NCBI RefSeq assembly: GCF_001499965.1 | Contig: NZ_LQIT01000033.1 | Location: 1-64,000 of the forward strand | DNA: 64,000 bases | DNA from: Mycobacterium sp. GA-2829 | Lineage (GTDB): Bacteria; Actinomycetota; Actinomycetes; Mycobacteriales; Mycobacteriaceae | Reading direction: 5' to 3' | In this document: positions 17,812 through 26,934 of the stretch, piece after piece | How the letters are laid out: every line of letters starts with the position of its first letter | Numbering within the stretch: the first letter of the stretch is position 1 | Notes under the pieces: model-generated | Database searches by the model: none | What the model saw: only the letters and a program-made list of their open reading frames with translations | What the model was told of the DNA's origin: nothing | Made by a program: the position numbers and the translations under genes

Positions 17812-19245
17812 CTAGGGGAACCGGGCCAGGCACCGCTGCTCGTCGCCGAGCACCCCGACGCGGAATGCGTCGATCCGGGAGAACCCCGACGGCACCGAAT
17901 CGCCGTTGACGTCGCCTGCGGCCAGTCCGTTGGTGAGGATCCCCGACACCGCCTCGTCGAGATCGCCCGCGGTGAGCACGATGCCGTTGCCGGGAGCGGT
18001 CTCCCGGGACAGCGCCGTGGTGGCCACTCCGGTCAGGCATGCGGTGCGCAGCGCCGCCTCGGCGGTGTGGAGGTCGAGCTCGCGCTCGTGCTGGACGGCC
18101 TGCAGGTAGCGCGACATCAGCACCGAGTAGGCGGTGTTGTCGCCGGTGGCCAACCCGTTGGTGTCGACGAACTCCTGCCGTGCGCCCATCTCCTCCAGCG
18201 CGGGCAGGTCGACGACGAGGGTGTTGGTGGCCGGGCAGTAGGACACCGGTGGGCTCGGCCGCGCGTCGGGGCAGGTGTCGGCGTTCGCGGCGGTGAAGTC
18301 GAGTTCCGGTGGGCGGGCGGGCCGGAAGACGCCGTTCAACGCGTCGACGACGTCGCGCACCGACTGGGTGGTCACCGGCAGTTCGCCGGTCTGGTCCTCG
18401 GGGAGCAGCACCGGCAGATCGCCGCGGCGCTGGCCGATCTCGCGCAGGTCGATCGCCGCGCAAGAGGCGGGTCCGTCGGTGAAGCCGAACTGGAACGCCG
18501 ACACCCGTTCGAACGCCGACCCGTGTTCGTTGAGCCCCGACAGGTCGTCACCCTCGCTGAACAGCGGATCGCGGAAGGCGATGACCGCCGCCAGCACCCC
18601 GTTGAGGCCCTCGCCGGTGCTCAGCGTGAACCGCGGCGAGGACCCCTCGGCCACCCAGCGCATGTACGCGCCGGCGAAACAGTCGGCCTGCTGTTCGGCG
18701 ACCAGCACCGGGGTGCCGCGTTTGTTGAGCTCCGCCTGGTGTCCGACGGCGTGGCCGTATTCGTGGGCGAGCACCAGCGCGACGCCCATGTCGCCGTTGG
18801 CGGCGCGCAACGCGGGCAGCAACTCCCCGCGGTCCCAACCGATGGTGTTCTCCGGCAGGCAGAAACCGGCGTTCACCAGGCCGACGGTGTCGGCGCCGCA
18901 GAAGACGCCGTCGTAGCTGTCGGAATCCCAGGACACCAGCGCGTCGACCGGGGTGAACTCCGCACCGTCGAAGGTCTCCGGAAACGCCTGCGCCCAGAAC
19001 TCCTCGATGTCGCTCACCGCGGCGGCGGCCAATGCGTCCATGTCGCCGCCGTCGGTGTCGGTGACGTCGCGGCTGGGGTCCTCGGCGTCGGGGCGCAGCC
19101 CCGTCGGACCGTCGGTCGCGGCCATCCCGGCCACGCGGAACGGATCGTCGAACACCGAGACGGGGCGGCCCTGCAGGGTGGTCGAACATCCTGCCACCAG
19201 CGCCGAGGCGAGGATCGCGGCCCACCACACCCGCCGTCGGCTCAT
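17812..19245 (-). CDS. Lipoprotein zinc metallopeptidase (neutral zinc peptidase-like)
   Basis: A 477-aa exported protein. The N-terminus is a lipoprotein signal with lipobox LVAGC (Cys20). A gluzincin site is visible: HEYGH at 161-165 (His161, Glu162, His165) with Glu184 in VAEQQADCFAGAY as likely third ligand, as in the neutral zinc metallopeptidase family. The C-terminal half has several paired cysteines (GPASCAAID, ADTCPDARPSPPVSYCP) that could form disulfides outside the membrane. ATG 19245 has GGAGG seven bases upstream. The substrate is unknown. It is convergent with the Vgb-like gene (stops 3 nt apart) and lies downstream of dinG. Confidence 0.8.
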   Translation of the reverse strand: MSRRRVWWAAILASALVAGCSTTLQGRPVSVFDDPFRVAGMAATDGPTGLRPDAEDPSRDVTDTDGGDMDALAAAAVSDIEEFWAQAFPETFDGAEFTPVDALVSWDSDSYDGVFCGADTVGLVNAGFCLPENTIGWDRGELLPALRAANGDMGVALVLAHEYGHAVGHQAELNKRGTPVLVAEQQADCFAGAYMRWVAEGSSPRFTLSTGEGLNGVLAAVIAFRDPLFSEGDDLSGLNEHGSAFERVSAFQFGFTDGPASCAAIDLREIGQRRGDLPVLLPEDQTGELPVTTQSVRDVVDALNGVFRPARPPELDFTAANADTCPDARPSPPVSYCPATNTLVVDLPALEEMGARQEFVDTNGLATGDNTAYSVLMSRYLQAVQHERELDLHTAEAALRTACLTGVATTALSRETAPGNGIVLTAGDLDEAVSGILTNGLAAGDVNGDSVPSGFSRIDAFRVGVLGDEQRCLARFP

Positions 19246-19285
19246 GCTGGCGCCTCCCGTCACTTCGCTGGAAAGGATAGTGAGG

Positions 19286-21283
19286 TCAGGCGTCGGCGCG
19301 GAGCCGTTCCAGGGCGGCGCGCACCCGCACCGGATCCGTGGTCGCCCAGAACGGCGGCAGCGAGGCCCGCAGATAACCGGCGTAGCGGGCGGTGGCCATC
19401 CGGGAGTCCAGCACCGCGACCACCCCGCGGTCGTCGATGCGGCGCAGCAGCCGGCCCGCACCCTGGGCCAGTAGCAGCGCGGCGTGGGAGGCGGCCACGG
19501 ACATGAACCCGTTGCCGCCGTGCGCGGTGATCGCCCGCTGCCGGGCGGTCAGCAGCGGATCGTCGGGCCGCGGGAACGGGATCCGGTCGATGAGCACCAG
19601 CGACAGCGACGGGCCCGGCACGTCGACGCCCTGCCACAGCGACAGCGTGCCGAACAGCGAGGTCTGCGGATCGTCGGCGAAGCGCTCCACCAGCGCCGAG
19701 GTGGTGTCCTCGCCCTGGCAGAGCACCGGGGTGTCGAGGCGCTCCCGCATCACCTCCGCGGCGGCCTTGGCCGCGCGCATCGAGGAGAACAGGCCGAGGG
19801 TGCGGCCGCCCGCGGCGGTGATCAGCGCCTCGATCTCGGCGAGTTGTTCGGCCGATCCGGTGCCGTCGCGCCCGGGCGGCGGCAGGTGCGCGGCGACGTA
19901 GAGGATCCCGGCCTTGGCGTGTTCGAAGGGTGACCCGACATCGATGCCCTGCCACTTGGTGTCGGCCAGCCCCCAGGCGCGGGCCATGGCCTCGAAGTTG
20001 CCGCCGACCGTCAGCGTCGCCGAGGTCAGCACCGTCGTCGCGTGTTCGAACAGCCGGGTGCGCAGCAGGCCGGCCACCGACAGCGGCGCGACCCGCAGGA
20101 TCGCGCTGACCGAACCGGACGGGCCGTTCTCGTGGTCCAGCCACACCACGTCGTGGCGGTCGGGGATGGCGGGGACGAACGAGTCGATGATCCGCTCGGC
20201 GGTGTCACGGACGTCGGTCAGCGCGGTCACCGCCTCGGTGCGCGCCGCGGCGGCCTTCGGATCGCTGGGCGCGGTGTCGATCGCGGTGCGGGCCCGGTCG
20301 GCGGCGTCGCGCAGCGTGGTCAGGTAGGTGGCCAGTTCGTCGTCGAGGCGGTCGATGCGCCCGGGGGTGCCGTCGTGGATCGCCGAGGACACCGTCGCGA
20401 CCGCGGCCTCGAGCCGTTCGGCGAGTTCCGGGTCGACCAGCCGGGCGACCCGGCGGTGGGCCACCCCCATCGAGGTGGCCGACAGCTCCCCGGTCGCCAC
20501 CGACGTCACCCGGTCGGCGAGTTCGTGCGCCTCGTCGATCACCACGGCGCTGTGTTCGGGCAACACCGCGGCGTCGGACATCGCGTCGATCGCGAGCAGC
20601 GCGTGGTTGGTGACCACGACGTCGACGTCGGCGGCCTTCGCGCGGGCCTTCTCGGCGAAACAGTCGGTGCCGTACGGGCAGCGCGAGACGCCGATGCATT
20701 CGCGGGCCGACACGCTCACCTGCCGCCAGGACCGGTCGGGCACACCGGGACGCAGTTCGTCGCGGTCACCGGTCTCGGTGTCCGACGACCACGCGGTCAG
20801 CCGCTGCACGTCGCGGCCGAGCGCGGTGGCGGCCACCGCGTCGAACAGTTCCTCCTGCGGCCGGTCGTCGGGCGCATCGCCGATGCCGGTGGTCCCATTG
20901 TGGATCTTGTTGAGGCACAAGTAGTTTCCGCGCCCCTTGAGTAACGCGAACTTCGGTTTGCGGGGCAGCGACGGGGCCAGCGCGTCGGCCAGTCGAGGCA
21001 GGTCCCGATCGACGAGTTGGCGCTGCAGGGCGATCGTGGCGGTCGACACCACGACGGGGTCGGCGGCGGTCATCGCGTGGGCGATCGCGGGCACCAGGTA
21101 GGCCAGCGATTTGCCGGTGCCGGTCCCCGCCTGCACCGCCAGGTGCTGACCGGTGCCGAAGGAGCGTGCGACGGCCTCGGCCATCTGCACCTGACCGGAG
21201 CGTTCGGCACCACCGACGGCCGCGACGGCGGCGGCGAGCAGATCGGTGACGGGCGCGTTCGAGTTCGCGCGGGTCTTGGTCAC
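19286..21283 (-). CDS. dinG: DinG-type Fe-S helicase (XPD family)
   Basis: A 665-aa superfamily 2 DNA helicase. Walker A is QAGTGTGKSLAY, Walker B is VVIDEAHELADR (DEAH box), and four cysteines expected to hold a [4Fe-4S] cluster are visible in NYLCLNKI and in RECIGVSRCPYGTDCF. Motif VI appears as QGAGRLLRRIDDRG. The GTG at 21283 overlaps the pncB stop by 4 nt, so dinG is translationally coupled to pncB. Length and place match Rv1329c. Confidence 0.93.
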   Translation of the reverse strand: MTKTRANSNAPVTDLLAAAVAAVGGAERSGQVQMAEAVARSFGTGQHLAVQAGTGTGKSLAYLVPAIAHAMTAADPVVVSTATIALQRQLVDRDLPRLADALAPSLPRKPKFALLKGRGNYLCLNKIHNGTTGIGDAPDDRPQEELFDAVAATALGRDVQRLTAWSSDTETGDRDELRPGVPDRSWRQVSVSARECIGVSRCPYGTDCFAEKARAKAADVDVVVTNHALLAIDAMSDAAVLPEHSAVVIDEAHELADRVTSVATGELSATSMGVAHRRVARLVDPELAERLEAAVATVSSAIHDGTPGRIDRLDDELATYLTTLRDAADRARTAIDTAPSDPKAAAARTEAVTALTDVRDTAERIIDSFVPAIPDRHDVVWLDHENGPSGSVSAILRVAPLSVAGLLRTRLFEHATTVLTSATLTVGGNFEAMARAWGLADTKWQGIDVGSPFEHAKAGILYVAAHLPPPGRDGTGSAEQLAEIEALITAAGGRTLGLFSSMRAAKAAAEVMRERLDTPVLCQGEDTTSALVERFADDPQTSLFGTLSLWQGVDVPGPSLSLVLIDRIPFPRPDDPLLTARQRAITAHGGNGFMSVAASHAALLLAQGAGRLLRRIDDRGVVAVLDSRMATARYAGYLRASLPPFWATTDPVRVRAALERLRADA

Positions 21284-22590
21284 TGCCGGGAGTGCCCGGC
21301 GGGGGCGAGCACGCGGGTCGGAATGGCGGGTTCGCCGCGGGAGAGTTTGAGCCCGTCCCACGGCAGGCTGCGCAGCCCGGCGGCGACGCGCTCGCGCGCG
21401 GCGGCCAGATCGAGGTCGGCGACCGGTTCGCCCGCCCGCACCAGCGGAACCGTCAGGGGCCGCAGGTCATGACCGGATGGTGCGGTCGCGGGTTCGTCGA
21501 ACGGGTGCACGATCTCCTCGACGACGGTGCCGGACGGTTTGGCCACCCGCGCGGCGTGTTTGCGGCCGCCCTGGGATGTCTTGTGCGTACTGCGTTTCTC
21601 GACGGGGATGCCGTCGACCTCGACGAGTTTGTAGACCATACCCGCCGTCGGCGCACCGGATCCGGTCACCAGCGAGGTGCCCACCCCGTAGATGTCGACG
21701 GGTTCGGCGCGCAGCGCGGCGATCGCGAACTCGTCGAGGTCGCCGGACACCACGATCCGGGTCTTGGTGGCGCCGAGGCCGTCGAGTTGGGCGCGGACCT
21801 GCCGGGCCAGTACGCCGAGGTCACCGGAGTCGATGCGCACCGCCCCGAGTTCGGGGCCCGCCACCGCGACGGCGTTGGCCACGCCCGCGGTGATGTCGTA
21901 GGTGTCGACCAGCAGGGTGGTGCCCGCGCCGAGCGCCTCGACCTGGGCGCGGAACGCGGCCACCTCGTCGGGACCGTCCCCGGTGGTGTGCAGCAACGTG
22001 AACGCGTGGGCGCTGGTGCCCAGCGCGGGCACCCCGTGCCGGCGCTGCGCCTCCAGATTCGAGGTGCCGGCGAATCCGGCCAGGTAGGCGGCCCGCGCGG
22101 CGGCGACGGCGGCCTCTTCGTGGGTGCGCCGCGACCCCATCTCGATCAGCGCGCGGCCCGCGGCGGCCCCGGCCATCCGCGCCGCGGCGGCGGCGATCGC
22201 GCAGTCGTGGTTGAAGATCGACAGCGCGAGCGTCTCGAGCAGCACGCATTCCGCGAAGGTGCCGTGCACCGACAGCACCGGCGAGCCGGGGAAGTACAGC
22301 TCACCCTCGGGGTAGCCGTCGATGTCGCCGCGGAAGCGGTAGCCGGCGAGGTAGTTCACGGTCTCGTCGTCGAGGAAGGTGCCGACCGCGGCGAGTGCCG
22401 TGTCGTCGAAGGTGAAGTCGCGCAACGCCTCGACCAACCGCGCGGTGCCGGCGACCACGCCGTAGCGGCGGCCCTCGGGGAGCCGGCGGGCGAAGATCTC
22501 GAACGTCGCGCGCCGATGGGCGGTGCCGTCGCGCAGTGCCGCGGCCAGCATCGTCAGCTCGTACTTGTCGGTCAGCAGCGCGGCTGTCAC
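21280..22590 (-). CDS. pncB1: Nicotinate phosphoribosyltransferase
   Basis: This enzyme makes nicotinate mononucleotide from nicotinate and PRPP in NAD salvage. The sequence shows LLTDKYELTML, IEMGSRRTHEEAA (with the phosphorylated-type His), VRIDSGDLG and GVGTSLVTGSGAP, all typical of bacterial PncB. GTG 22590 is chosen: TACGGT on the minus strand (22598-22603) lies 7 nt upstream, which gives a leaderless start. An in-frame GTG at 22599 would add three residues but overlaps that -10 element. It is divergent from clpS and coupled to dinG downstream; Rv1330c is the H37Rv match. Confidence 0.92.
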   Translation of the reverse strand: MTAALLTDKYELTMLAAALRDGTAHRRATFEIFARRLPEGRRYGVVAGTARLVEALRDFTFDDTALAAVGTFLDDETVNYLAGYRFRGDIDGYPEGELYFPGSPVLSVHGTFAECVLLETLALSIFNHDCAIAAAAARMAGAAAGRALIEMGSRRTHEEAAVAAARAAYLAGFAGTSNLEAQRRHGVPALGTSAHAFTLLHTTGDGPDEVAAFRAQVEALGAGTTLLVDTYDITAGVANAVAVAGPELGAVRIDSGDLGVLARQVRAQLDGLGATKTRIVVSGDLDEFAIAALRAEPVDIYGVGTSLVTGSGAPTAGMVYKLVEVDGIPVEKRSTHKTSQGGRKHAARVAKPSGTVVEEIVHPFDEPATAPSGHDLRPLTVPLVRAGEPVADLDLAAARERVAAGLRSLPWDGLKLSRGEPAIPTRVLAPAGHSRQ

Positions 22591-22597
22591 AGCTGCC

Positions 22598-22628
22598 ACC
22601 GTAACCGGTGAGGTGCCCCCGGTATCCT
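22598..22628. promoter_or_regulatory. Divergent leaderless promoters of pncB and clpS
   Basis: On the plus strand TATCCT (22623-22628) is 6 nt before the clpS ATG. On the minus strand TACGGT (22598-22603) is 7 nt before the pncB GTG. The two -10 elements are only 19 bp apart, so polymerases would compete for the same DNA face. Confidence 0.55.
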
Positions 22629-22634
22629 GGCGAC

Positions 22635-22946
22635 ATGGTCACACCGGCGAAAGCCCCGGGTACCCGCGAGCAGCGCGACGTGGCTACGGTGCCCCAGCAG
22701 GACGAGGCCACCGATTCCCCCTGGGTCACGATCGTCTGGGATGATCCCGTGAACCTCATGACGTACGTGACCTATGTGTTCCAGAAGTTGTTCGGCTACA
22801 GCGAACCGCACGCCACCAAGCTGATGCTCCAGGTGCACAACGAGGGCAAGGCCGTCGTGTCGGCGGGCAGCCGGGAATCCATGGAGGTCGACGTGGCCAA
22901 ACTGCATGCGGCGGGCCTGTGGGCGACCATGCAGCAGGATCGCTGA
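22635..22946 (+). CDS. clpS: ATP-dependent Clp protease adaptor ClpS
   Basis: ClpS hands N-degron substrates to ClpC1/ClpP. The 103-aa protein contains WVTIVWDDPVNLMTYVTYVF, where the DDPVN core binds N-terminal hydrophobic residues, and the helix-rich KLMLQVHNEGKAVVSAG segment that meets the ClpC N-domain. ATG 22635 lies 6 nt after TATCCT. The first about 35 residues form a polar, probably disordered tail that in ClpS enters the unfoldase. Matches Rv1331. Confidence 0.93.
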   Translation: MVTPAKAPGTREQRDVATVPQQDEATDSPWVTIVWDDPVNLMTYVTYVFQKLFGYSEPHATKLMLQVHNEGKAVVSAGSRESMEVDVAKLHAAGLWATMQQDR

Positions 22947-22959
22947 CGAGGCCGCTGGA

Positions 22960-23544
22960 GTGCGCAAATGGAAGCGTGTGCAGACCCCCGACGGCGCGAG
23001 GTTCCGGTCGGCGCTGGAACCGCATGAGGCGGCGCTGCTGCAGAGTCTGGTGACCTCGGTCAAGGGTATGCTCGACGAACGCGAATCATCGGCTCCCGCA
23101 GACGAACTCGAGGAGATCACCGGGATGCGCACCGGGCACTCCACGCCGCCGCAGGACGCCACGATGAAACGGTTGCTGCCGGATTTCTTCCGCGCGGCGA
23201 CCGAGCACCCCGCAGGCTCCGGCACCGCCGAGAGCCTCAACAGCGCGTTGCGCAGCCTGCACGAACCCGAGATCCTGGCCGCCAAACGCGATGCGGCGCA
23301 ACGGGTTCTGGACACCCTGCCCACCGGTGGCGGCCGCTTCGAACTCGGCGAGGACGATGCGCACGCCTGGGCCGCCGCCGTGAACGACGTCCGGCTGGCG
23401 CTGGGGACGATGCTCGACATCGACGCCGGCCTCGACGACCTGCCCGCCGACCATCCGATGGCCGGGCACGTCGACGTGTATCAGTGGTTGACGGTGCTGC
23501 AGGAGTATCTGGTGCTCAGCCTGATCGGGAAGCCGCTGCGATGA
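22960..23544 (+). CDS. DUF2017 protein (Rv1332 type)
   Basis: A 194-aa, mostly helical soluble protein of the actinobacterial DUF2017 family, always found next to clpS; no function is established to my knowledge. The GTG at 22960 (VRKWKRVQTPDGARF) is 13 nt after the clpS stop, so both are probably one transcript. The middle (MKRLLPDFFRAATEHP) and C-terminal MDIDAGLDDL-like stretch (MLDIDAGLDD) and VYQWLTVLQEYLV are the most conserved parts as I recall. Its stop overlaps the next start (ATGA). Confidence 0.82.
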   Translation: MRKWKRVQTPDGARFRSALEPHEAALLQSLVTSVKGMLDERESSAPADELEEITGMRTGHSTPPQDATMKRLLPDFFRAATEHPAGSGTAESLNSALRSLHEPEILAAKRDAAQRVLDTLPTGGGRFELGEDDAHAWAAAVNDVRLALGTMLDIDAGLDDLPADHPMAGHVDVYQWLTVLQEYLVLSLIGKPLR

Positions 23545-24569
23545 GCGGATCCATCACCGACGTCGCGGGCATCCGCGTCGGCCAGCACGACCGCCTCGAC
23601 GCCGACGCCGAACTCGGCAGCGGCTGGGCCACCGGCACCACCGTCGTGCTCACCCCGCCCGGCACCGTGGGCGCGGTCGACGGCCGCGGCGGTGCGCCCG
23701 GCACCCGGGAGACCGATCTGCTGGACCCGAGTAACTCGGTCCGCCACGCCGACGCCATCGTGCTCACCGGCGGCAGCGCCTACGGGCTGGCCGCCGCCGA
23801 CGGCGTGATGACCTTCCTCGAGGAGCAGGGTCGCGGGGTGGCCCTGGACGGGGGGACCGTCCCGATCGTGCCCGCGGCGGTGATCTTCGATCTGCCCGTC
23901 GGCGGGTGGGCGTGCCGGCCGACGGCCGAGTTCGGGTACGCCGCGGCCGCCTCCGCCGGGACCGAAGTGGCGGTCGGGACGGTCGGCGCCGGGGTCGGCG
24001 CCCGCGCCGGTGTGCTCAAGGGCGGCGTCGGAACGGCCTCGATCCGCCTGGACTCCGGGGTGACCGTCGGGGCGATCGTCGTCGTCAACTCCGCCGGTGA
24101 GGCGTTCGATACCACCACCGGGCTGCCGTGGATGGCCGAGTACCGGCGTGAGTTCGGTCTCGTCGAACCGCCCGCCGACCAGATCGCCGCCTACGCGGGG
24201 CGCCACCAGGAGCTCAGCCCGCTCAACACCACGATCGCCGTGGTCGCCACCGACGCCGCGCTGAGCCCGGCCGGCTGCCGCCGGGTCGCGGTGGCCGCCC
24301 ACGACGGGCTGGCCCGCACCCTGCGGCCGTGTCACACCCCGCTCGACGGCGATACGGTGTTCGCGCTGGCCACCGGTGCGGTCGAGGTGCCACCGGACCC
24401 GACCACCCCGGCGTCGATGACGCCCGAGGTGCCGCTGATGACCGAGATCGGCGCGGCCGCGGCGGACTGTCTGGCCCGCGCGGTGATGGTCGGCGTGCTG
24501 GCCGCTGAGAGCGCGGCCGGAATACCGACGTACCGGGACCTGTTGCCCGGAGCGTTCGGAAGGGAGTGA
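23541..24569 (+). CDS. P1-family (DmpA/NylC-type) N-terminal nucleophile peptidase
   Basis: The 342-aa protein belongs to the P1/S58 aminopeptidase family, whose precursors self-cleave at an Asn-Ser or Asn-Thr bond to free the nucleophile. Candidate site: IVVVNSAGEAF. ITDVAGIRVGQ, VVLTGGSAYGLAAADGV and VPAAVIFDLPVGG are strong family marks. Start ATG 23541 overlaps the DUF2017 stop. The physiological substrate in mycobacteria is not known to me. It lies upstream of mec and is part of the same run of overlapping genes; it corresponds to Rv1333. Confidence 0.87.
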   Translation: MSGSITDVAGIRVGQHDRLDADAELGSGWATGTTVVLTPPGTVGAVDGRGGAPGTRETDLLDPSNSVRHADAIVLTGGSAYGLAAADGVMTFLEEQGRGVALDGGTVPIVPAAVIFDLPVGGWACRPTAEFGYAAAASAGTEVAVGTVGAGVGARAGVLKGGVGTASIRLDSGVTVGAIVVVNSAGEAFDTTTGLPWMAEYRREFGLVEPPADQIAAYAGRHQELSPLNTTIAVVATDAALSPAGCRRVAVAAHDGLARTLRPCHTPLDGDTVFALATGAVEVPPDPTTPASMTPEVPLMTEIGAAAADCLARAVMVGVLAAESAAGIPTYRDLLPGAFGRE

Positions 24570-24988
24570 GAACTTTGTTGACGATTCGCGCCGACCTGGT
24601 CGACGCCATGGTGGCGCATGCCCGCGCCGACCATCCCGACGAGGCCTGCGGTGTGCTCGCCGGTCCCGAGGGTTCGGACCGGCCGGAGCGGCACATCGCG
24701 ATGCTCAACGCCGAGCGGTCGCCGACGTTCTACCGGTTCGACTCGATGGAACAGCTCAAGGTGTGGCGGGCCATGGACGAAGCCGACGAGGTGCCCGTGG
24801 TGATCTACCACTCGCACACCGCCACCGAGGCCTATCCCAGCCGCACCGACATCTCGCTGGCGCAGGAACCCGATGCGCACTACGTGCTGGTGTCCACCCG
24901 CGACCCGGACGACTACGAACTACGCAGCTACCGGATCGTCGACGGTGTCGTCATCGAAGAGCCGGTCACCATCGTCGAGCAGTACTGA
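24566..24988 (+). CDS. mec: CysO-cysteine metallopeptidase (JAMM)
   Basis: Mec releases cysteine from the CysO-cysteine adduct. The 140-aa protein has the complete JAB1/MPN/Mov34 zinc site: Glu in HPDEACGVLAG, and HSHTATEAYPSRTD (H-x-H-x7-S-x2-D). GTG 24566 overlaps the upstream stop by 4 nt (GTGA); an alternative TTG at 24575 is possible. With cysO and cysM it forms the O-phosphoserine-dependent cysteine route known in M. tuberculosis (Rv1334-Rv1336), which does not need free sulfide as donor. Confidence 0.94.
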   Translation: MRTLLTIRADLVDAMVAHARADHPDEACGVLAGPEGSDRPERHIAMLNAERSPTFYRFDSMEQLKVWRAMDEADEVPVVIYHSHTATEAYPSRTDISLAQEPDAHYVLVSTRDPDDYELRSYRIVDGVVIEEPVTIVEQY

Positions 24989-25001
24989 GAGAAGGAAACC
25001 C

Positions 25002-25283
25002 ATGGCTGTCACTGTGTCCATCCCGACCATCCTGCGCACCCACACCAAGGGCGAGAAGCGTGTCAGCGCGTCGGGCGCCACGCTCGCCGACGTCATCAGC
25101 GATCTCGAGGCGAACTACTCCGGCATCTCCGAACGGCTCGTCGACCCCGACAAGCCGGGCAAGCTGCACCGGTTCGTCAACATCTACGTCAACGACGAGG
25201 ACGTGCGCTTCTCGGGCGGGCTGGAGACCACGATCTCCGACGGGGATTCGGTGACGATCCTGCCCGCCGTGGCAGGTGGGTGA
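25002..25283 (+). CDS. cysO: Sulfur-carrier protein CysO (ubiquitin-like)
   Basis: A 93-aa beta-grasp protein that ends in VTILPAVAGG; the terminal Gly-Gly carries the thiocarboxylate used by CysM. ATG 25002 has GAAGGA five bases upstream. The last codons overlap the cysM start by 4 nt, which should keep carrier and synthase in balance. The thiocarboxylating adenylyltransferase (MoeZ type) is not in the window. Confidence 0.95.
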   Translation: MAVTVSIPTILRTHTKGEKRVSASGATLADVISDLEANYSGISERLVDPDKPGKLHRFVNIYVNDEDVRFSGGLETTISDGDSVTILPAVAGG

Positions 25284-26257
25284 CCTTGGCGCGATACGAC
25301 TCGGTGCTCGAGGCCCTCGGTAACACGCCGCTGGTCGGCTGCCCGCGGCTCTCGCCGCGCTGGGATGACGACGACAACGGACCGCATGTGCGGCTGTGGG
25401 CCAAACTCGAGGACCGCAACCCGACGGGGTCGATCAAGGACCGCCCCGCGCTGCGGATGATCGAACAGGCCGAACGCGACGGGCTGCTGGCGCCCGGTGC
25501 CACGATCCTGGAGCCCACCAGCGGCAACACCGGGATCTCGCTCGCGATGGCCGCCCTGCTCAAGGGCTACCAGATGATCTGCGTGATGCCGGAGAACACC
25601 TCGATCGAGCGCAGGCAGCTGCTCGAGCTCTATGGCGCGCGGATCATCTTCTCCCCGGCCGAGGGCGGTTCGAACACCGCGGTCGCCCACGCCAAGGAAC
25701 TCGCGGCGGCCAACCCCGACTGGGTGATGCTCTACCAGTACGGCAACCCCGCCAACGCCGATGCGCACTACTACGGCACCGGGCCCGAACTGCTCGCCGA
25801 CCTGCCCGAGATCACCCACTTCGTCGGCGGTCTGGGCACCACCGGAACGTTGATGGGCACCGGCCGGTTCCTGCGCGAACACGTGCCGGGCGTGCAGATC
25901 GTCGCCGCCGAACCCCGCTACGGCGAAGGGGTGTACGCGCTGCGCAACATCGACGAGGGGTTCATCCCCGAGCTGTACGACCCGGAGGTGCTGACCACCC
26001 GGTTCTCGGTCGGCTCATTCGACGCGATCAAACGCACCAGGGAGCTGGTCACCAAGGAGGGCATCTTCGCGGGTGTGTCGAGCGGAGCGATCCTGCACGC
26101 CGCCCTCGGCATGGCCGCCAAGGCCGTCAAGGCGGGTGAACGCGCCGACATCGCGTTCACGGTCTGCGACGCCGGCTGGAAGTACCTCTCGACCGGTGCG
26201 TACGCCGGTAGCCTGGACGACGCCGAAGACGCGTTGGAAGGGCAGCTATGGGCGTGA
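25280..26257 (+). CDS. cysM: O-phosphoserine sulfhydrylase / CysO-thiocarboxylate-dependent cysteine synthase
   Basis: A PLP fold-type II enzyme of 325 aa that uses O-phospho-L-serine and CysO-COSH. The PLP lysine lies in RNPTGSIKDRPAL, the substrate loop in EPTSGNTGISLAM and the phosphate-binding Gly loop in GGLGTTGTLMGTG. The C-terminal tail ends DALEGQLWA, as in M. tuberculosis CysM, where it closes over the active site. GTG 25280 overlaps cysO; the next gene starts 10 nt before this one stops. Confidence 0.95.
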   Translation: MTLARYDSVLEALGNTPLVGCPRLSPRWDDDDNGPHVRLWAKLEDRNPTGSIKDRPALRMIEQAERDGLLAPGATILEPTSGNTGISLAMAALLKGYQMICVMPENTSIERRQLLELYGARIIFSPAEGGSNTAVAHAKELAAANPDWVMLYQYGNPANADAHYYGTGPELLADLPEITHFVGGLGTTGTLMGTGRFLREHVPGVQIVAAEPRYGEGVYALRNIDEGFIPELYDPEVLTTRFSVGSFDAIKRTRELVTKEGIFAGVSSGAILHAALGMAAKAVKAGERADIAFTVCDAGWKYLSTGAYAGSLDDAEDALEGQLWA

Positions 26258-26934
26258 GCCCCGGGTATCCCGCCGCTACTCCTGCGCCGCAGCAGAAGCG
26301 GCCCGCCTGGGTGGTCGGCGGTGTCACGATCGTCAGCTTCGTCGTGCTGCTGTACGTCATCGAGCTGTTCGATTCGCTGGGTAGCCACCGCCTCGACGAC
26401 AACGGCATCCGGCCGCTGGAGGCCGACGGGCTGTGGGGTGTGCTGTGGGCGCCGCTGCTGCACGCCAACTGGCAGCACCTCGTCGCCAACACCGGCCCGG
26501 CGCTGGTCCTCGGCTTCCTGATGACGCTGGCCGGATTGTCGCGGTTCATCTACGCGACCGCGATCGTGTGGATCCTCGGCGGCCTTGGCACCTGGCTGAT
26601 CGGCAACATCGGCGCGCACTGCCCGTACGTCGGGGTGCGCTGCGAGGCCAACCACATCGGCGCCTCGGGGCTGATCTTCGGGTGGCTCGCATTCCTGATC
26701 GTGTTCGGGTTCTTCACCCGCAAGGTGTGGGAGATCGTCGTCGGCGTCATCGTGCTGTTCTTCTACGGCGGCATCCTGTTCGGCGTGCTGCCCGGCACCC
26801 CCGGCGTGTCCTGGCAGGGCCACCTGTGCGGTGCGGTCGCCGGGATCATCGCCGCCTACCTGCTGTCCAGCCCGGAACGGAAGGCACGCGAACTGCGCCG
26901 GTCGCGCAGCGCGCCGCCGTACCCGCTGCCGTGA
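26248..26934 (+). CDS. Rhomboid-family intramembrane serine protease
   Basis: A 228-aa membrane protein with six predicted helices. The catalytic Ser is in GASGLIFGW and the His in GHLCGAVAGI; the N-terminal amphipathic stretch HANWQHLVANTGP supplies the usual Asn/His region. It cuts within transmembrane helices of unknown substrates; Rv1337 is the M. tuberculosis match. Start ATG 26248 overlaps cysM, and the stop overlaps murI (GTGA). Confidence 0.92.
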   Translation: MGVSPGYPAATPAPQQKRPAWVVGGVTIVSFVVLLYVIELFDSLGSHRLDDNGIRPLEADGLWGVLWAPLLHANWQHLVANTGPALVLGFLMTLAGLSRFIYATAIVWILGGLGTWLIGNIGAHCPYVGVRCEANHIGASGLIFGWLAFLIVFGFFTRKVWEIVVGVIVLFFYGGILFGVLPGTPGVSWQGHLCGAVAGIIAAYLLSSPERKARELRRSRSAPPYPLP

